DNA of 45,947 nt from Cohaesibacter sp. (lineage in GTDB: Bacteria > Pseudomonadota > Alphaproteobacteria > Rhizobiales > Cohaesibacteraceae), in NCBI GenBank assembly GCA_025800105.1, contig JAOXSG010000484.1, positions 1 through 45,947 on the forward strand, in the 5' to 3' direction. Shown here in pieces: positions 1-8,660 of the stretch (positions within the stretch are counted from its first letter, which is position 1; every line of letters starts with the position of its first letter). The notes under the pieces are model-generated. The model was given only the letters and a program-made list of their open reading frames with translations. It ran no database searches and had not been told where the DNA came from. The position numbers and the translations under genes are program-made.

Positions 1-788
1 TTATTTTCCAGATGATAGAGGAAAGACCCACCGCCGGTTTGCATATCTAGCGGCCAACCGAAGGAATGGGTGACCAGACCCTGATCATGCTTTTCAGGAT
101 CAATTTCCCACAATTCTTTGATACCAATGCCAAATTTGGCAATATCGCTGTCTTTGTCCAAATCATAATTGGCAATGATTTGCTTGGCCAGAGACCCGCG
201 AACACCTTCTGAAATCAGCGTATATTTGCCGCGCAATTCCATGCCGCGCATGAAAGTGTCTTTCGCAGCGCCATCGCGGCCAATACCCATATCGCCGGTT
301 GCAACACCGCGCACAGCGCCATTGTCATCATAAAGAACTTCGGCAGCCGCAAAACCGGGATAGATTTCAACCCCAAGAGCTTCAGCTTTTTCAGCCAACC
401 AACGGCACACATTGCCCAGAGAGACAATATAATTGCCATGATTGTTCATCAAAGGCGGCATGGCAAAATTAGGCAGGGTCAAACCACCAGCAGGGCCCAA
501 AACCCGGAAAACGTCCTTTTTGACCTCGGTCTGGAACGGATGCGAGCTGTCCTCACGCCAATCTGGCAGCAATTTGTCAAGACCACTGGGGTCAACAACA
601 GCGCCAGAGAGAATATGAGCCCCAACCTCGGACCCTTTTTCCAGCTCCACAACAGAAATTTCTTCGCCTTTTTCCTGCGCAAGCTGCATGATCCTGATCG
701 CAGCTGACAAACCGGCAGGGCCAGCGCCGACGATGACAACGTCAAATTCCATATATTCGCGTTCGGGAAGATCGATCTCGTCAGTCAT
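1..788 (-). CDS. Electron-transfer-flavoprotein:ubiquinone oxidoreductase (ETF-QO), 5' part
   Basis: ETF-QO passes electrons from reduced electron-transfer flavoprotein (fatty-acid and amino-acid oxidation) to ubiquinone at the inner membrane, using FAD and a 4Fe-4S cluster. About 262 N-terminal codons are present; the C-terminal part, with the iron-sulfur region, lies outside the window. The translation from the ATG at 788 begins MTDEIDLPEREYMEFD and runs into the FAD-binding motif VVIVGAGPAGLSAAIRI. It continues with family-like stretches such as GAHILSGAVVDPSGL, YIVSLGNVCRWLAEKAE, GVEIYPGFAAAEVLY and FGIGIKELWEI. AAAGGACCC lies just upstream and gives a weak ribosome site. The gene is divergent from the uracil-DNA glycosylase. 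Family assignment is firm; the start is likely. Confidence 0.93.
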   Translation of the reverse strand, partial: MTDEIDLPEREYMEFDVVIVGAGPAGLSAAIRIMQLAQEKGEEISVVELEKGSEVGAHILSGAVVDPSGLDKLLPDWREDSSHPFQTEVKKDVFRVLGPAGGLTLPNFAMPPLMNNHGNYIVSLGNVCRWLAEKAEALGVEIYPGFAAAEVLYDDNGAVRGVATGDMGIGRDGAAKDTFMRGMELRGKYTLISEGVRGSLAKQIIANYDLDKDSDIAKFGIGIKELWEIDPEKHDQGLVTHSFGWPLDMQTGGGSFLYHLEN

Positions 789-924
789 AAAAGGGTCCTT
801 TCTGTCGGGGTCGAATGGTCCGGGGTCTTTTCAACCACATTATGCGATAGACAACAAGTCCCTTTGAGGATTGTCCAGCGCCTGCTATAAGAATGCTTTA
901 GCGTACAAATATAGCGGAAACCAA

Positions 925-1950
925 GTGCCAAATTCTCCTCACATTGCGACATCTGCTTATGATCTTTCGGCACTCATAGACTGGTATGAGGCTGTCGGAG
1001 CAGATTGCGCGCTGGAAGAGGGGCCGCAAGATCGGTTTGAAGAAACAAACCGACAAATTGCTGAACGTCAGCAGGCCAGAGCAAAAAAACTCGGCCAAAC
1101 ACCGAACGAGACAGACTTTGCGTCTTCTTCATACTTGGCTTCTGCCATGCCTGCCGGGGCACAACAGACGGATTTTTCCTCCCGGACGGGACAAAATATA
1201 TCCAACACATATGATAAGACGTTTACGTCAAGGTCATCAAAAGGTCAATCCCCTACTTTCGACAAGCCAGCAGCTGCGCAAGCTCCGCAAGCATCAACAA
1301 CACTGCCCAATGCCCCGGCTTTGGCAGGCATGGGCCAACAAATTGAAGAGGCACGCCAGCGCGCACAAAAAGCCCGCTCTTTGGAGGAATTGCGTCAGAC
1401 ATTGGCAAATTTCGAAGGATGCAGCTTGAAATTCTCAGCCAAGAGCCTTGTCTTTGCAGACGGGAACCCACAAGCAAGATTGATGTGCATTGGCGAGGCT
1501 CCGGGTCGGGAAGAGGATATACAAGGCCTTCCCTTTGTCGGCAGGGCAGGGCAATTGCTTGATAAAATGCTCGCCGCCATTGGCCATGATCGCTCCAACA
1601 GCTATATCACCAACATTTTGCCATGGCGTCCACCGGGCAACCGCAAACCCAGCCTTGGGGAAAGCGAAATGATGCAGCCCTTCATTCACCGCCATATTGA
1701 GCTGGTCAATCCCGATGTCCTACTCTTCCTTGGTGGAACAGCCGCCCAGCATTTGCTGGCCAGCAAAGACGGCATCATGCGCTTGCGCGGGCGCTGGAAA
1801 AGCTATGCAATAACAGATGCTGAGGGACAAGCGCGCCATATTCCGGCCATGGCGACGTTGCACCCGGCGTTCCTCTTGCGCACCCCGGCACAAAAACGCG
1901 CAGCTTGGCAGGATTTGCTGGAAGTCTCAGCCAGACTGTCAAACACATAA
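925..1950 (+). CDS. Uracil-DNA glycosylase, family 4-like
   Basis: Removes uracil from DNA as the first step of base-excision repair. The family-4 motifs are visible: GEAPGREED around residue 190, GLPFVGRAGQLLDKML after it, PPGNRKP near 236, and the late HPAFLL motif near 313. A low-complexity linker of about 110 residues (residues 45-150) precedes the catalytic domain. The 4Fe-4S cluster of family 4 needs four cysteines; here only one (C166, in GCSLKF) is at a recognisable ligand position. The usual KCRPPGNR stretch reads PWRPPGNR, and the later cysteine is absent. The GTG at 925 has GCGGA upstream at good spacing. An in-frame TTG at 871 is an alternative, but its GAGGA directly abuts the codon. 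It is convergent with nirV. Confidence 0.88.
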   Translation: MPNSPHIATSAYDLSALIDWYEAVGADCALEEGPQDRFEETNRQIAERQQARAKKLGQTPNETDFASSSYLASAMPAGAQQTDFSSRTGQNISNTYDKTFTSRSSKGQSPTFDKPAAAQAPQASTTLPNAPALAGMGQQIEEARQRAQKARSLEELRQTLANFEGCSLKFSAKSLVFADGNPQARLMCIGEAPGREEDIQGLPFVGRAGQLLDKMLAAIGHDRSNSYITNILPWRPPGNRKPSLGESEMMQPFIHRHIELVNPDVLLFLGGTAAQHLLASKDGIMRLRGRWKSYAITDAEGQARHIPAMATLHPAFLLRTPAQKRAAWQDLLEVSARLSNT

Positions 1951-2005
1951 ACTGGCATATGGCTCGTAGCTGAGAAACAGAGATAGCATCAATAGAGCAA
2001 TCACC

Positions 2006-2905
2006 TTAAAAACTGGACGATAATTTGTCTTTTAGGCCATTGATCCAGCGCTTGAAAGAAGAGCGCATCGTCGTTTCCCTGACCAGACGAAAGCCCAGAT
2101 TATCGGGTGGTACGCCAACGGCACAACCACCGGCCTTTGCATCTTGAATAAAGCTCGAAATATAAGCCCGATGCTTGCCTTGCGCGACCAGAACCCCACA
2201 ATTTTCAAAAGATCCCTTGGCGGAATTATCATCCTGAATATGAAAGCGTTGGAAACAGGTGTCTGTCCATTCCCAGACATTGCCGGAGACATCATAAAGG
2301 CCAAAACGGTTTTTGCCAAAAGCACCGGATAAGCGTGGCATTGCACTGCTCTGACCCCGCAATGAGGATTGGCGTTTATATTCCGCAATCCAGCGTTTTG
2401 CGGGATTGCTCTCATCATCCTCTATGTCTATCGCGTCATCATAATAGCGATCTGCGGCGTAATAGGACCATTCCTTGTCGCTGGGCAAACGCCAGTCAAG
2501 GCCAGTTTCCTGATTAAGCCAATGGGCATAGCGCACAGCGTCATCATAACTCACTCCAGTGATTGGCAAGCCGCGCCTGCCGCGCAGATGTCGATTATCA
2601 GCAGGGGCGCAAGCACCAGCATCAACGCAGCTTTGATAATCTTTTGCACTGACAAGATGCTCCATCACGTCAAGAGAATAGGATTGATCAATGTCTTTAA
2701 GGGGAGCGTCTGAGACGCGATTGCCTTTCAAAAATTCACCAGCCAATCTATAGGAAAAACGGCCCGGCTGTATTGTGACCGTTGGTGGAACGGAAACTTT
2801 GGGTATTTTCGCATTGGCTTTTGGACTTGTGACAAACTCAGAAAACAGAAATATCCCGGCCACGGAAACAATTGAAACGAAGAATGCTTTTGAAAAATTG
2901 GCCAT
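2006..2905 (-). CDS. nirV: NirV-like protein, SUMF1/formylglycine-generating-enzyme fold
   Basis: SUMF1-fold (FGE-sulfatase) protein of about 299 residues lying directly downstream of nirK, the known position of nirV in several denitrifying alphaproteobacteria. Its role in denitrification is not firmly established. The N-terminus MANFSKAFFVSIVSVAGIFLF looks like a membrane anchor or uncleaved signal, so the domain is probably periplasmic. The fold is shown by GVSYDDAVRYAHWLNQETGLDWRLP, EWSYYAADR, FGLYDVSGNVWEWTDTC and the end DNLGFRLVRE. AAGGAGA lies 6 bases before the ATG at 2905, which favours this start over a longer in-frame extension to 2974. It is likely co-transcribed with nirK across a 124-bp spacer containing a perfect hairpin. 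Confidence 0.85.
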   Translation of the reverse strand: MANFSKAFFVSIVSVAGIFLFSEFVTSPKANAKIPKVSVPPTVTIQPGRFSYRLAGEFLKGNRVSDAPLKDIDQSYSLDVMEHLVSAKDYQSCVDAGACAPADNRHLRGRRGLPITGVSYDDAVRYAHWLNQETGLDWRLPSDKEWSYYAADRYYDDAIDIEDDESNPAKRWIAEYKRQSSLRGQSSAMPRLSGAFGKNRFGLYDVSGNVWEWTDTCFQRFHIQDDNSAKGSFENCGVLVAQGKHRAYISSFIQDAKAGGCAVGVPPDNLGFRLVRETTMRSSFKRWINGLKDKLSSSF

Positions 2906-2944
2906 CACATGTCTCCTTGTCAGACGTGCAACCGAAAAGAATGT

Positions 2945-2974
2945 GTGATGCGCAGACAAAAGCCTGCGCATCAC
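2945..2974 (-). other. Hairpin between nirK and nirV
   Basis: Perfect 11-bp inverted repeat, GTGATGCGCAG (2945-2955) and CTGCGCATCAC (2964-2974), with an 8-base loop. No T run follows on the minus strand, so it does not look like a simple intrinsic terminator. It could be a processing or stability hairpin that sets the ratio of nirK to nirV transcript. That role is inference. Confidence 0.6.
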
Positions 2975-3029
2975 GGGGGACCACGAACCCTAAGTCAGTT
3001 TGATTGGTTTTGCCTGGCCCATCAAACCG

Positions 3030-4163
3030 CTAGCTTTTAATGGGCCCCGGAGCTGAAACCTGTTTCATCAAGTCGTCATTCCAATCCCCTTCGACAACAA
3101 TGTGCCCTGTTGCCCCCAGATCAATGGCTTCAATAAGATTGTGGTTCACATAGGCATAGACACCGGGCTGGCGGAATGTGTAATAAGCCACCCCAGCAGA
3201 GCCACCGCGAATAAACCATGTCTCCAGATCACGGGCCGGGGCATCATGAATATTGCCCGCTTCCCAGACGAAATCCCCATGGCCGCCAATGATATGCGGT
3301 CTTGTATCGCGGTTGGCCTGACTATGCACAAACAGGCAGCGATCACCAACCTTGGCTTTCATGGCATTGTCACCGGTCAGCGCACCAACTGCACCATTAA
3401 AGACAATGTGAGATGGGATCAGACCACGCATCAATTCAGCCGTGTCAGCGTAAGAGTCGCTAGGCGATGTATAGGTTTTGTAATTGCCATCCTTGTCTTT
3501 TGGTACATAGAAATCTTGCTCACCGACATAGAAAATCTTGTCATAGGGAAGCAGATTGCCATCCCCATCTTTCAAGCCATCGCGAGGCAAGACCAACAGA
3601 GCACCGCTCATGCCAGAGACAACATGCCATGAGATCATAGGGCCGCCCGGAGCACAGTGATAGATGAAGGCTCCAACCTTGGTGGCTTTAAAGCGCAAAA
3701 CAACCTGCTCGCCCGGCCCAACATGTGTCAGTCCACCGCCACCAAGGGCACCGGTTGAACCATGGAAATCAATATTGTGCTCTTGCTCATTTTCTGCTGG
3801 ATTAACAAGTGTAAGCTCGACATAATCTCCTTCATGAACAACCATCAAAGGTCCGGGGACTGTGCCATTGAAGCTCATGACCCAGGCCTTGGTGCCTTCG
3901 TCATCAATTTCTTTCTCTTCTTCCTTAAGCTCCATACGGAATTCATAAACAGTCGGCCCGCCTTGTGCGATTTGATCATGTTCATGGACATAAGGAGGGT
4001 CAACAAGGTCAATTTTTTTGCGGGGAAGCTTGGCAATTTCTTCTTCCGTGCGCTTCTCCAAGCCTTTCGCCATGGCTTTTTCTTTTGCCTGAACGGAGGA
4101 TGCAATTGTGCTGGCAGACGCTGCAACGGCAAGCCCGGTAAGAACATTTCGCCGATTCATCAT
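3030..4163 (-). CDS. nirK: Copper-containing nitrite reductase NirK
   Basis: Reduces nitrite to nitric oxide in the periplasm, the defining step of denitrification, taking electrons from a cupredoxin or cytochrome c. The 377-residue protein has two cupredoxin domains. Type 1 copper ligands are H129, C170, H180 and M185; type 2 ligands are H134, H169 and H341; the catalytic pair is D132 and H295. They lie in the stretches [46 protein letters not shown] and YVNHNLIEA. The N-terminus has a twin-arginine-like signal ([16 protein letters not shown]). Two adjacent ATGs occur (4163 and 4160); CAGG is just upstream. nirV follows. No NO reductase or nitrous oxide reductase gene is in this window. Confidence 0.98.
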   Translation of the reverse strand: MMNRRNVLTGLAVAASASTIASSVQAKEKAMAKGLEKRTEEEIAKLPRKKIDLVDPPYVHEHDQIAQGGPTVYEFRMELKEEEKEIDDEGTKAWVMSFNGTVPGPLMVVHEGDYVELTLVNPAENEQEHNIDFHGSTGALGGGGLTHVGPGEQVVLRFKATKVGAFIYHCAPGGPMISWHVVSGMSGALLVLPRDGLKDGDGNLLPYDKIFYVGEQDFYVPKDKDGNYKTYTSPSDSYADTAELMRGLIPSHIVFNGAVGALTGDNAMKAKVGDRCLFVHSQANRDTRPHIIGGHGDFVWEAGNIHDAPARDLETWFIRGGSAGVAYYTFRQPGVYAYVNHNLIEAIDLGATGHIVVEGDWNDDLMKQVSAPGPIKS

Positions 4164-4261
4164 GGACCTGATTCCTGAAAAGTTGGTGTTACCTTACCCG
4201 CATGATGACTTTTTTATGGTGAGGAATTGCTGTTTTCATAGCCATCATGCGGTTGATTTAA

Positions 4262-4303
4262 ATTATGAATAATATACTCATATTTTAAATTGATTTTGGT
4301 CAA
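4262..4303 (-). promoter_or_regulatory. FNR/NnrR-type box and promoter of nirK
   Basis: TTGAT-TTTG-GTCAA at 4290-4303 matches the CRP/FNR-family palindrome TTGAT-N4-ATCAA at 9 of 10 bases. If its centre (4296.5) is at -41.5, transcription starts near 4255, and CATAAT (4267-4262, minus strand) falls at the -10 position. This predicts a leader of about 90 bases before nirK and activation by an FNR, NnrR or DNR-like regulator under low oxygen or NO. No start site has been measured; spacing and match are what I can see. Confidence 0.65.
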
Positions 4304-4687
4304 GGCACTCAATAATGATAGGTAAAGATCCGTAGCAAATAGCCTTGTTGATGCTCTTTTTCAGCAGAGAAAAATAGTATCTATATATTAGAAATGGTCA
4401 TAAAATATTTTAGATACAATGGCTTGGGGGATTTCGAAGGTGAATTTAGGATTTTGAAATTCGTAATTTGACGAATGGGGAAATTACGAAGATTAAATAA
4501 AATTAATGTGCAAGGCAGCAAGATGACCATCAGGAACCGACGATAGAAACCCGATATCTATCTGGATACCAGATATGCATTATCAATGAGAAAAATCCTC
4601 AGCCCCAAATACCCATTGGGCAAACAGACGCAGCCCAGCGGATCATATGATCAAGCGAAAAGGAAGAAGCTGTAAGAGGCTGGAAGA
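4304..4687. other. AT-rich intergenic region between nirK promoter and the SleB-like gene
   Basis: No convincing coding frame. It is clearly more AT-rich than the neighbouring genes, with many short stops in all frames. The one clear structure is the 10-bp inverted repeat at 4460-4490, listed separately. The 3' end of the minus-strand cell-wall hydrolase borders it at 4688. Confidence 0.5.
4460..4490. repeat. Perfect 10-bp inverted repeat
   Basis: TTCGTAATTT (4460-4469) and AAATTACGAA (4481-4490) are perfect inverted copies separated by 11 bases. No T run follows, so an operator for a dimeric regulator is as plausible as a transcript hairpin. It is about 300 bases upstream of nirK and just past the end of the SleB-like gene. 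The regulator is unknown. Confidence 0.6.
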
Positions 4688-6313
4688 TCAACTCCAGCCA
4701 CCGCCATAGGTTTTATAGAAAATATGCAATCCGATCTTGCCGCGACGTTTCATGGTGCGGGCCCATTTCGGGTTCACATATGTGGCGTGATAATGGGTGG
4801 AAGAGCCAATATTTTTCAGCCAAACCTCTTCATTGATCACCTGCCCGGACAATTTCCAAGCAAGATCCCATGCCTTTTTCGACAAGATCCGGTCGCGGAT
4901 TCCATCACAGGCAAAGGAGAATTGGCAAGCATTGCGCTTATGCTTGTTCTGATACACCACCCCGCAAATGCTGTTGGGATAGGTTGGATTCTTCACCCGG
5001 TTCATGACCACTTGTGCAACAGCAATCTGCCCTTTAACCGGCTCGGAACGGCTTTCAAAATAGATCGCATTGGCCAGACAGGTCTTTTGCTGTTTGCTAT
5101 AGCTGGATTTGGGCAATTTATTGCTCACCCAGGCATGTTCGCCCTTGGTTGGAATTTTGACTTTCTTTTTCTTGGAACTGCCAAAATTAAACCAGCTCGC
5201 CCAACGGGATTTCTTTTTTGGCTTTTCAGCCTTGACCTTGGCAGGAGCCAGAGACGCCATTTGAATGCGTGGCTTTTGTGCCGTCACAGAGCCAGCCTCA
5301 GAGCCTTTGGGTTTCTTCGCAGCTTTGGCCAGAACGGAACTGGTATCCAGCGGCTTGGCTTTTTGGCGCGGCTCTAGTTTGGGTGATGCTGCAAGGCGTG
5401 AACGATTGGGCTTTGTGCGCGGCAAGGCGGCGATTAAATTAAGCGGACCCTTGCGCTCTTCAACACTTTCTTTTGCTTCGCCAGTCTCTTGAACAGGCGC
5501 AGCGTCACTCTGGTCAGGGTTCAAATAGGGATTGTCTTCAAAAACCTGCCCGTTTTTTTGCTCCGTCAAGATTGCGCGAAACGGCTCTTCCAATTGCTGT
5601 AAAGATGTCGGCGCATAGGCAAGCGATGTGGAACCATCGCCAAGATTTTTTGCGACAAGATCACGCGTCTGAGGGGCGTTGCCTGTGTCAGCCTGCGCCA
5701 CCATCATCCCGGTGATCGGCTGTTGCACAGGATCGGGCAAAAGAAAGGCCTTGGCATCTGCCATCATGATCCGGCGATCTTTTTTCCGGGCAAAGGCTTG
5801 CTTGGGGAGGGCCTCTTGTTCGGGCTGATCAAAAAGGCTGTGCATGGTCCACACAGCGCCAGACCAGTTCAAAGCAATGGCTTTGCGCCCACTGGCTACC
5901 TGATAGGGCTCCCAGCCCCACGCTTTGCGCCGGTCGCCTTTGCCTGAACGTTTGACATGGATGCTCTGTTTGCGATCAACAAAAAGCAAAGGCTGATCTG
6001 AAACAGGCGCATGGCGGGCCGCTTGCGGATCATCCTTGATAATTTCAGCAATTTGAATCAGGGCGCGCTGTGAGCCATCACCAAGGCCGCCATTGGCTTT
6101 GATGGAAAAATCGAGCTGCGTGCCTCTCATGCCCAAATCCTGACCGGAAAACAAACGATGGGTCCAGGCCTGTTGGCGAAGCTGCGCAAGGGAAAGACCA
6201 GAGCGGCTTTCTTCCTGAATTGGTTGGGTGAAAGACAAAAGAAGACCGGTGCTGACAAGCAAGCCCGGCATCAGGCGTGAGCTGACAGAGCTCAGAGCAG
6301 TTTTCGACATCAT
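4688..6313 (-). CDS. SleB-like cell-wall hydrolase (Hydrolase_2 domain)
   Basis: Probable peptidoglycan hydrolase in the periplasm. The C-terminal 150 residues carry the Hydrolase_2/SleB domain: CLANAIYFESRSEP with the presumed catalytic glutamate, GQIAVAQVVMNRVKNP, CQFSFACDG, and STHYHATYVNPKW near the end. The N-terminal part, about 380 residues, is low-complexity and basic, rich in K, P, A and Q, with a lysine-rich segment (SSKKKKVKIP) just before the domain. The tandem ATGs at 6313/6310 are chosen because the sequence after them (MMSKTALSSVSSRLMPGLLVSTGLLLSF) is a signal-like segment. The ribosome site is weak (GTGGTGAC), and an in-frame extension to 6382 cannot be excluded. Such proteins in Rhizobiales are often annotated only as cell wall hydrolase. 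Confidence 0.87.
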   Translation of the reverse strand: MMSKTALSSVSSRLMPGLLVSTGLLLSFTQPIQEESRSGLSLAQLRQQAWTHRLFSGQDLGMRGTQLDFSIKANGGLGDGSQRALIQIAEIIKDDPQAARHAPVSDQPLLFVDRKQSIHVKRSGKGDRRKAWGWEPYQVASGRKAIALNWSGAVWTMHSLFDQPEQEALPKQAFARKKDRRIMMADAKAFLLPDPVQQPITGMMVAQADTGNAPQTRDLVAKNLGDGSTSLAYAPTSLQQLEEPFRAILTEQKNGQVFEDNPYLNPDQSDAAPVQETGEAKESVEERKGPLNLIAALPRTKPNRSRLAASPKLEPRQKAKPLDTSSVLAKAAKKPKGSEAGSVTAQKPRIQMASLAPAKVKAEKPKKKSRWASWFNFGSSKKKKVKIPTKGEHAWVSNKLPKSSYSKQQKTCLANAIYFESRSEPVKGQIAVAQVVMNRVKNPTYPNSICGVVYQNKHKRNACQFSFACDGIRDRILSKKAWDLAWKLSGQVINEEVWLKNIGSSTHYHATYVNPKWARTMKRRGKIGLHIFYKTYGGGWS

Positions 6314-7333
6314 GTCACCACTTACACAAACGCAACTAATCCACACAATCACAGATCCCAAAACGCCGGACCGCGAACGCAAAGACCGGAAATGATGTTA
6401 ACGCACTTCCAGACTGCCTGTGATAATGGGCTATTAACCTTGAAAGACGGTTAACAGACACAAGAAAATCCAGCCTGTATCCTGGGCGTCATAAGAGTGC
6501 TCAGCGCGAACAATGTCACGGATTGTCAGGCAATCGCTGCGCTTGTGTGGAATAGAAATTTGGCAGAGCTATGGCAGACTGCCATCAGACAGGAGCGGGA
6601 AGGGAAGAGGGCTTTCGCAAATTGCAGTCCTTGCAAGGAAGAAAAGTGAAGCCGTTTTAACCATAATCACGACAACAGACTGCAGCATAAGGTTGCGGGC
6701 AAAATGCATTCTGTAAGTTTGCCATAACAGGCAAAGAGGCCGACAATATAACAATCAAGAAGGAAAAAGTAAGACAATGAAAAATGCCCGGACCGAAGTC
6801 CGGGCAAGTCGTCAATACCAAACAAATAAGGACTAACCTACTCGCGTTCAAACCAGCAAAGAACGTCTTCGGTCGGACACGAAAATCGGAACAGTCCCCG
6901 CAGAATGTTCGCGTTTCGCACCTAGAGCCAAGAAAGGTGGAGCGTCCAGCCTTATCGGTCAAGCAATCCAAGACTAGCGCTTTTTTCTGTCTAAATCATC
7001 CCCAAAAATTCGATGAATTGTAAGATTTTCCCCCAAAAATTGGGGGGAAGAGAGGCAAAAATGCAGGTTTCATCTCCTTAAGGTGTATAATGCTGTACTG
7101 ATATTGGTATTTATATGTACATCTTTGAGTAGGGTTGCAGTGGTGTTTGATTCGTATTTAAAGCTGTGATCGGTTGCGATGCTCTTTTGGTCTCATATGG
7201 ACAATAACTGCTATAGAGCATTGCGCTTTTTCATATCTTTGGCTAAAGGAAAGCAAGTCTTGTCATCCAGCCGATTGGATGAAGGCTGCATCAAAAGGCC
7301 AGCCATCAACAGCCCAAAAAACAGGAAATCCAG
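6314..7333. other. Long region without a convincing gene
   Basis: About 1 kb between the cell-wall hydrolase and a small membrane protein. Short open frames exist but lack ribosome sites, and the longest minus-strand one reads straight through a terminator hairpin. Visible structure: the strong UUCG hairpin at 6786-6805, the decamer-sized direct repeat CCCCAAAAATT near 7000 and again near 7034, and a short palindrome in the second copy (CCCCCAAAAATTGGGGG). The upstream stretch is AT-rich and may hold promoters for both sides. A small RNA on the minus strand ending at the hairpin is possible. Confidence 0.5.
6774..6805 (-). terminator. Strong intrinsic terminator with UUCG loop
   Basis: On the minus strand GCCCGGAC-TTCG-GTCCGGGC (6805-6786) is a perfect 8-bp GC-rich stem closed by a UUCG tetraloop and followed by ATTTTTCATT. 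This is a textbook rho-independent terminator for minus-strand transcription. No protein gene is recognised upstream of it on that strand, so its transcript is unidentified. Confidence 0.8.
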
Positions 7334-7594
7334 ATGGACCGCACCAATCAACCAATATGGCTGCGTTTGCTCAATGCCCTAACTCTGTTGGCTCTGTTTC
7401 TGTTCGTCTTTGTTTATCAAATCCAGCTTGGCGAATGGTCGGCTTTTCTTCTGGTGCTTATCATCTGTATTGGGGCCGGGGTTAATTTTGTCATCCATCT
7501 ACGCGATGCCATTGCCAGCCACGGCCAAGCAGCCAAAAAGGCGCAAACCGACCCCGAGGCACCAAACAAAGACGAGAGCCTCAGCAAAGACTGA
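7334..7594 (+). CDS. Small two-helix membrane protein, unknown function
   Basis: 86-residue protein with two hydrophobic segments, about residues 10-28 (RLLNALTLLALFLFVFVYQ) and 34-55 (EWSAFLLVLIICIGAGVNFVIH), followed by a polar, acidic and lysine-rich tail. The ATG at 7334 has AGGAAA 6 bases upstream. I do not recognise a family. It stands alone between a long non-coding region and the convergent meaB gene. The membrane topology and ribosome site support a real gene. Confidence 0.65.
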   Translation: MDRTNQPIWLRLLNALTLLALFLFVFVYQIQLGEWSAFLLVLIICIGAGVNFVIHLRDAIASHGQAAKKAQTDPEAPNKDESLSKD

Positions 7595-7627
7595 CCCTGC
7601 ATTGAGAAGGGTTGCCTCTCTTTTGAA

Positions 7628-8572
7628 CTAACTTTGCAGGCGCTGCGTCAACTCTTGTGTGATGCGATAATCCGCTTCAAATGGGCCAGAGGCTGTGCGC
7701 AATGCCTCATCGAGCTTGGCATGAGCCAAACCAATTTTACCAAATTTCAGCCCAATCCGATCAGCAAGCCAAAGGCGCATCTGATCTGATCGTTGGGTAG
7801 AGAAATCATCATGCTCCAATAAATGCCGGTGATGATCATCTACCGCTGCACTCAGGCTCCCCAATCCATCACCAGTGGGGGCACAGACCATCAAGACAGG
7901 CACCGACCAATCGTCTTTCGTGCGCAAGGCAAGAGACAAGGCCCCTTGAACATCGACTTTGGCCCGCCGGGCAGGCGCACCCATATCAGCTTTGGTCACA
8001 ACAACAATATCGGGCAATTCCATGATCCCGGCTTTCATGAATTGCAAACTGTCGCCAGAGCCGGGTTGAATGCACAAAATAATGCTGTCCGCAGCAAAGG
8101 CAATATCGGCCTCTGACTGGCCAATGCCAACACTTTCCACCAGAACATGATCAAAGACAGCACGCATCAGAATAATCGCAGCAAGGCTTTCATGGGATAA
8201 GCCGCCAAGGCGATCCCGCGCCGCCATAGAGCGCACAAAAACCCCCATATCGCCGGGGTCGGTATCAAGGCGTGTGCGATCTCCCAACAAAGCCCCAAGC
8301 GAAAAGCGTGAAGAAGGATCAACTGCCACAACCCCAACCGTCTCGCCACGCGCCCGCCATTGCTTGATCAAGGCATTGGTTAGCGTCGATTTGCCAACAC
8401 CGGGCGGACCAGTCAAGCCTAGAACATGGGCTTTGGCATTGCGGGCGGCCTCATCCAGCAAGTGCGCGGTACGAAGCTGGCCATCATTGGCTTCAATATT
8501 GCTAAGGGCTCTTGCAAGAGCCCGTTTGCCACCAGCCCGGATATCTTCCAAAGACCATAAATCCTGCGACAC
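7628..8572 (-). CDS. meaB: MeaB/ArgK-type GTPase (methylmalonyl-CoA mutase chaperone)
   Basis: G3E-class P-loop GTPase that protects and reactivates adenosylcobalamin-dependent methylmalonyl-CoA mutase. 314 residues, close to the family norm. Walker A is GPPGVGKST (residues 55-63), followed by VGVVAVDPSSRFSLGALLGDR, FVRSMAARDRLGGLS, the switch region VESVGIGQSEADIA and the base-recognition motif TKAD. The start is a GTG at 8572 with AGGAGAG 6 bases upstream, a strong site. The mutase genes are not in this window, so the partner must lie elsewhere. It follows ppdK on the same strand after a 118-bp spacer holding a repeat end, so co-transcription is uncertain. Confidence 0.93.
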   Translation of the reverse strand: MSQDLWSLEDIRAGGKRALARALSNIEANDGQLRTAHLLDEAARNAKAHVLGLTGPPGVGKSTLTNALIKQWRARGETVGVVAVDPSSRFSLGALLGDRTRLDTDPGDMGVFVRSMAARDRLGGLSHESLAAIILMRAVFDHVLVESVGIGQSEADIAFAADSIILCIQPGSGDSLQFMKAGIMELPDIVVVTKADMGAPARRAKVDVQGALSLALRTKDDWSVPVLMVCAPTGDGLGSLSAAVDDHHRHLLEHDDFSTQRSDQMRLWLADRIGLKFGKIGLAHAKLDEALRTASGPFEADYRITQELTQRLQS

Positions 8573-8660
8573 GCGTCTCTCCTGCTTTTCTCTGCTTCAA
8601 AATATGGACTATCACACTTGCATAAAAGATTTGAACCAGAGAAAAAGGATAAGACAGTCG

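Noticed and set aside
6786-6805. RNase P-like GAAGUCCGGGC string
   Set aside because: The bases are the two arms of a simple hairpin; no P4 pairing or other RNase P elements are present.
6814-6971. Minus-strand ORF reading through the UUCG terminator
   Set aside because: No ribosome site and the frame runs into and past the terminator; a 26-codon GTG frame inside it is also unsupported.
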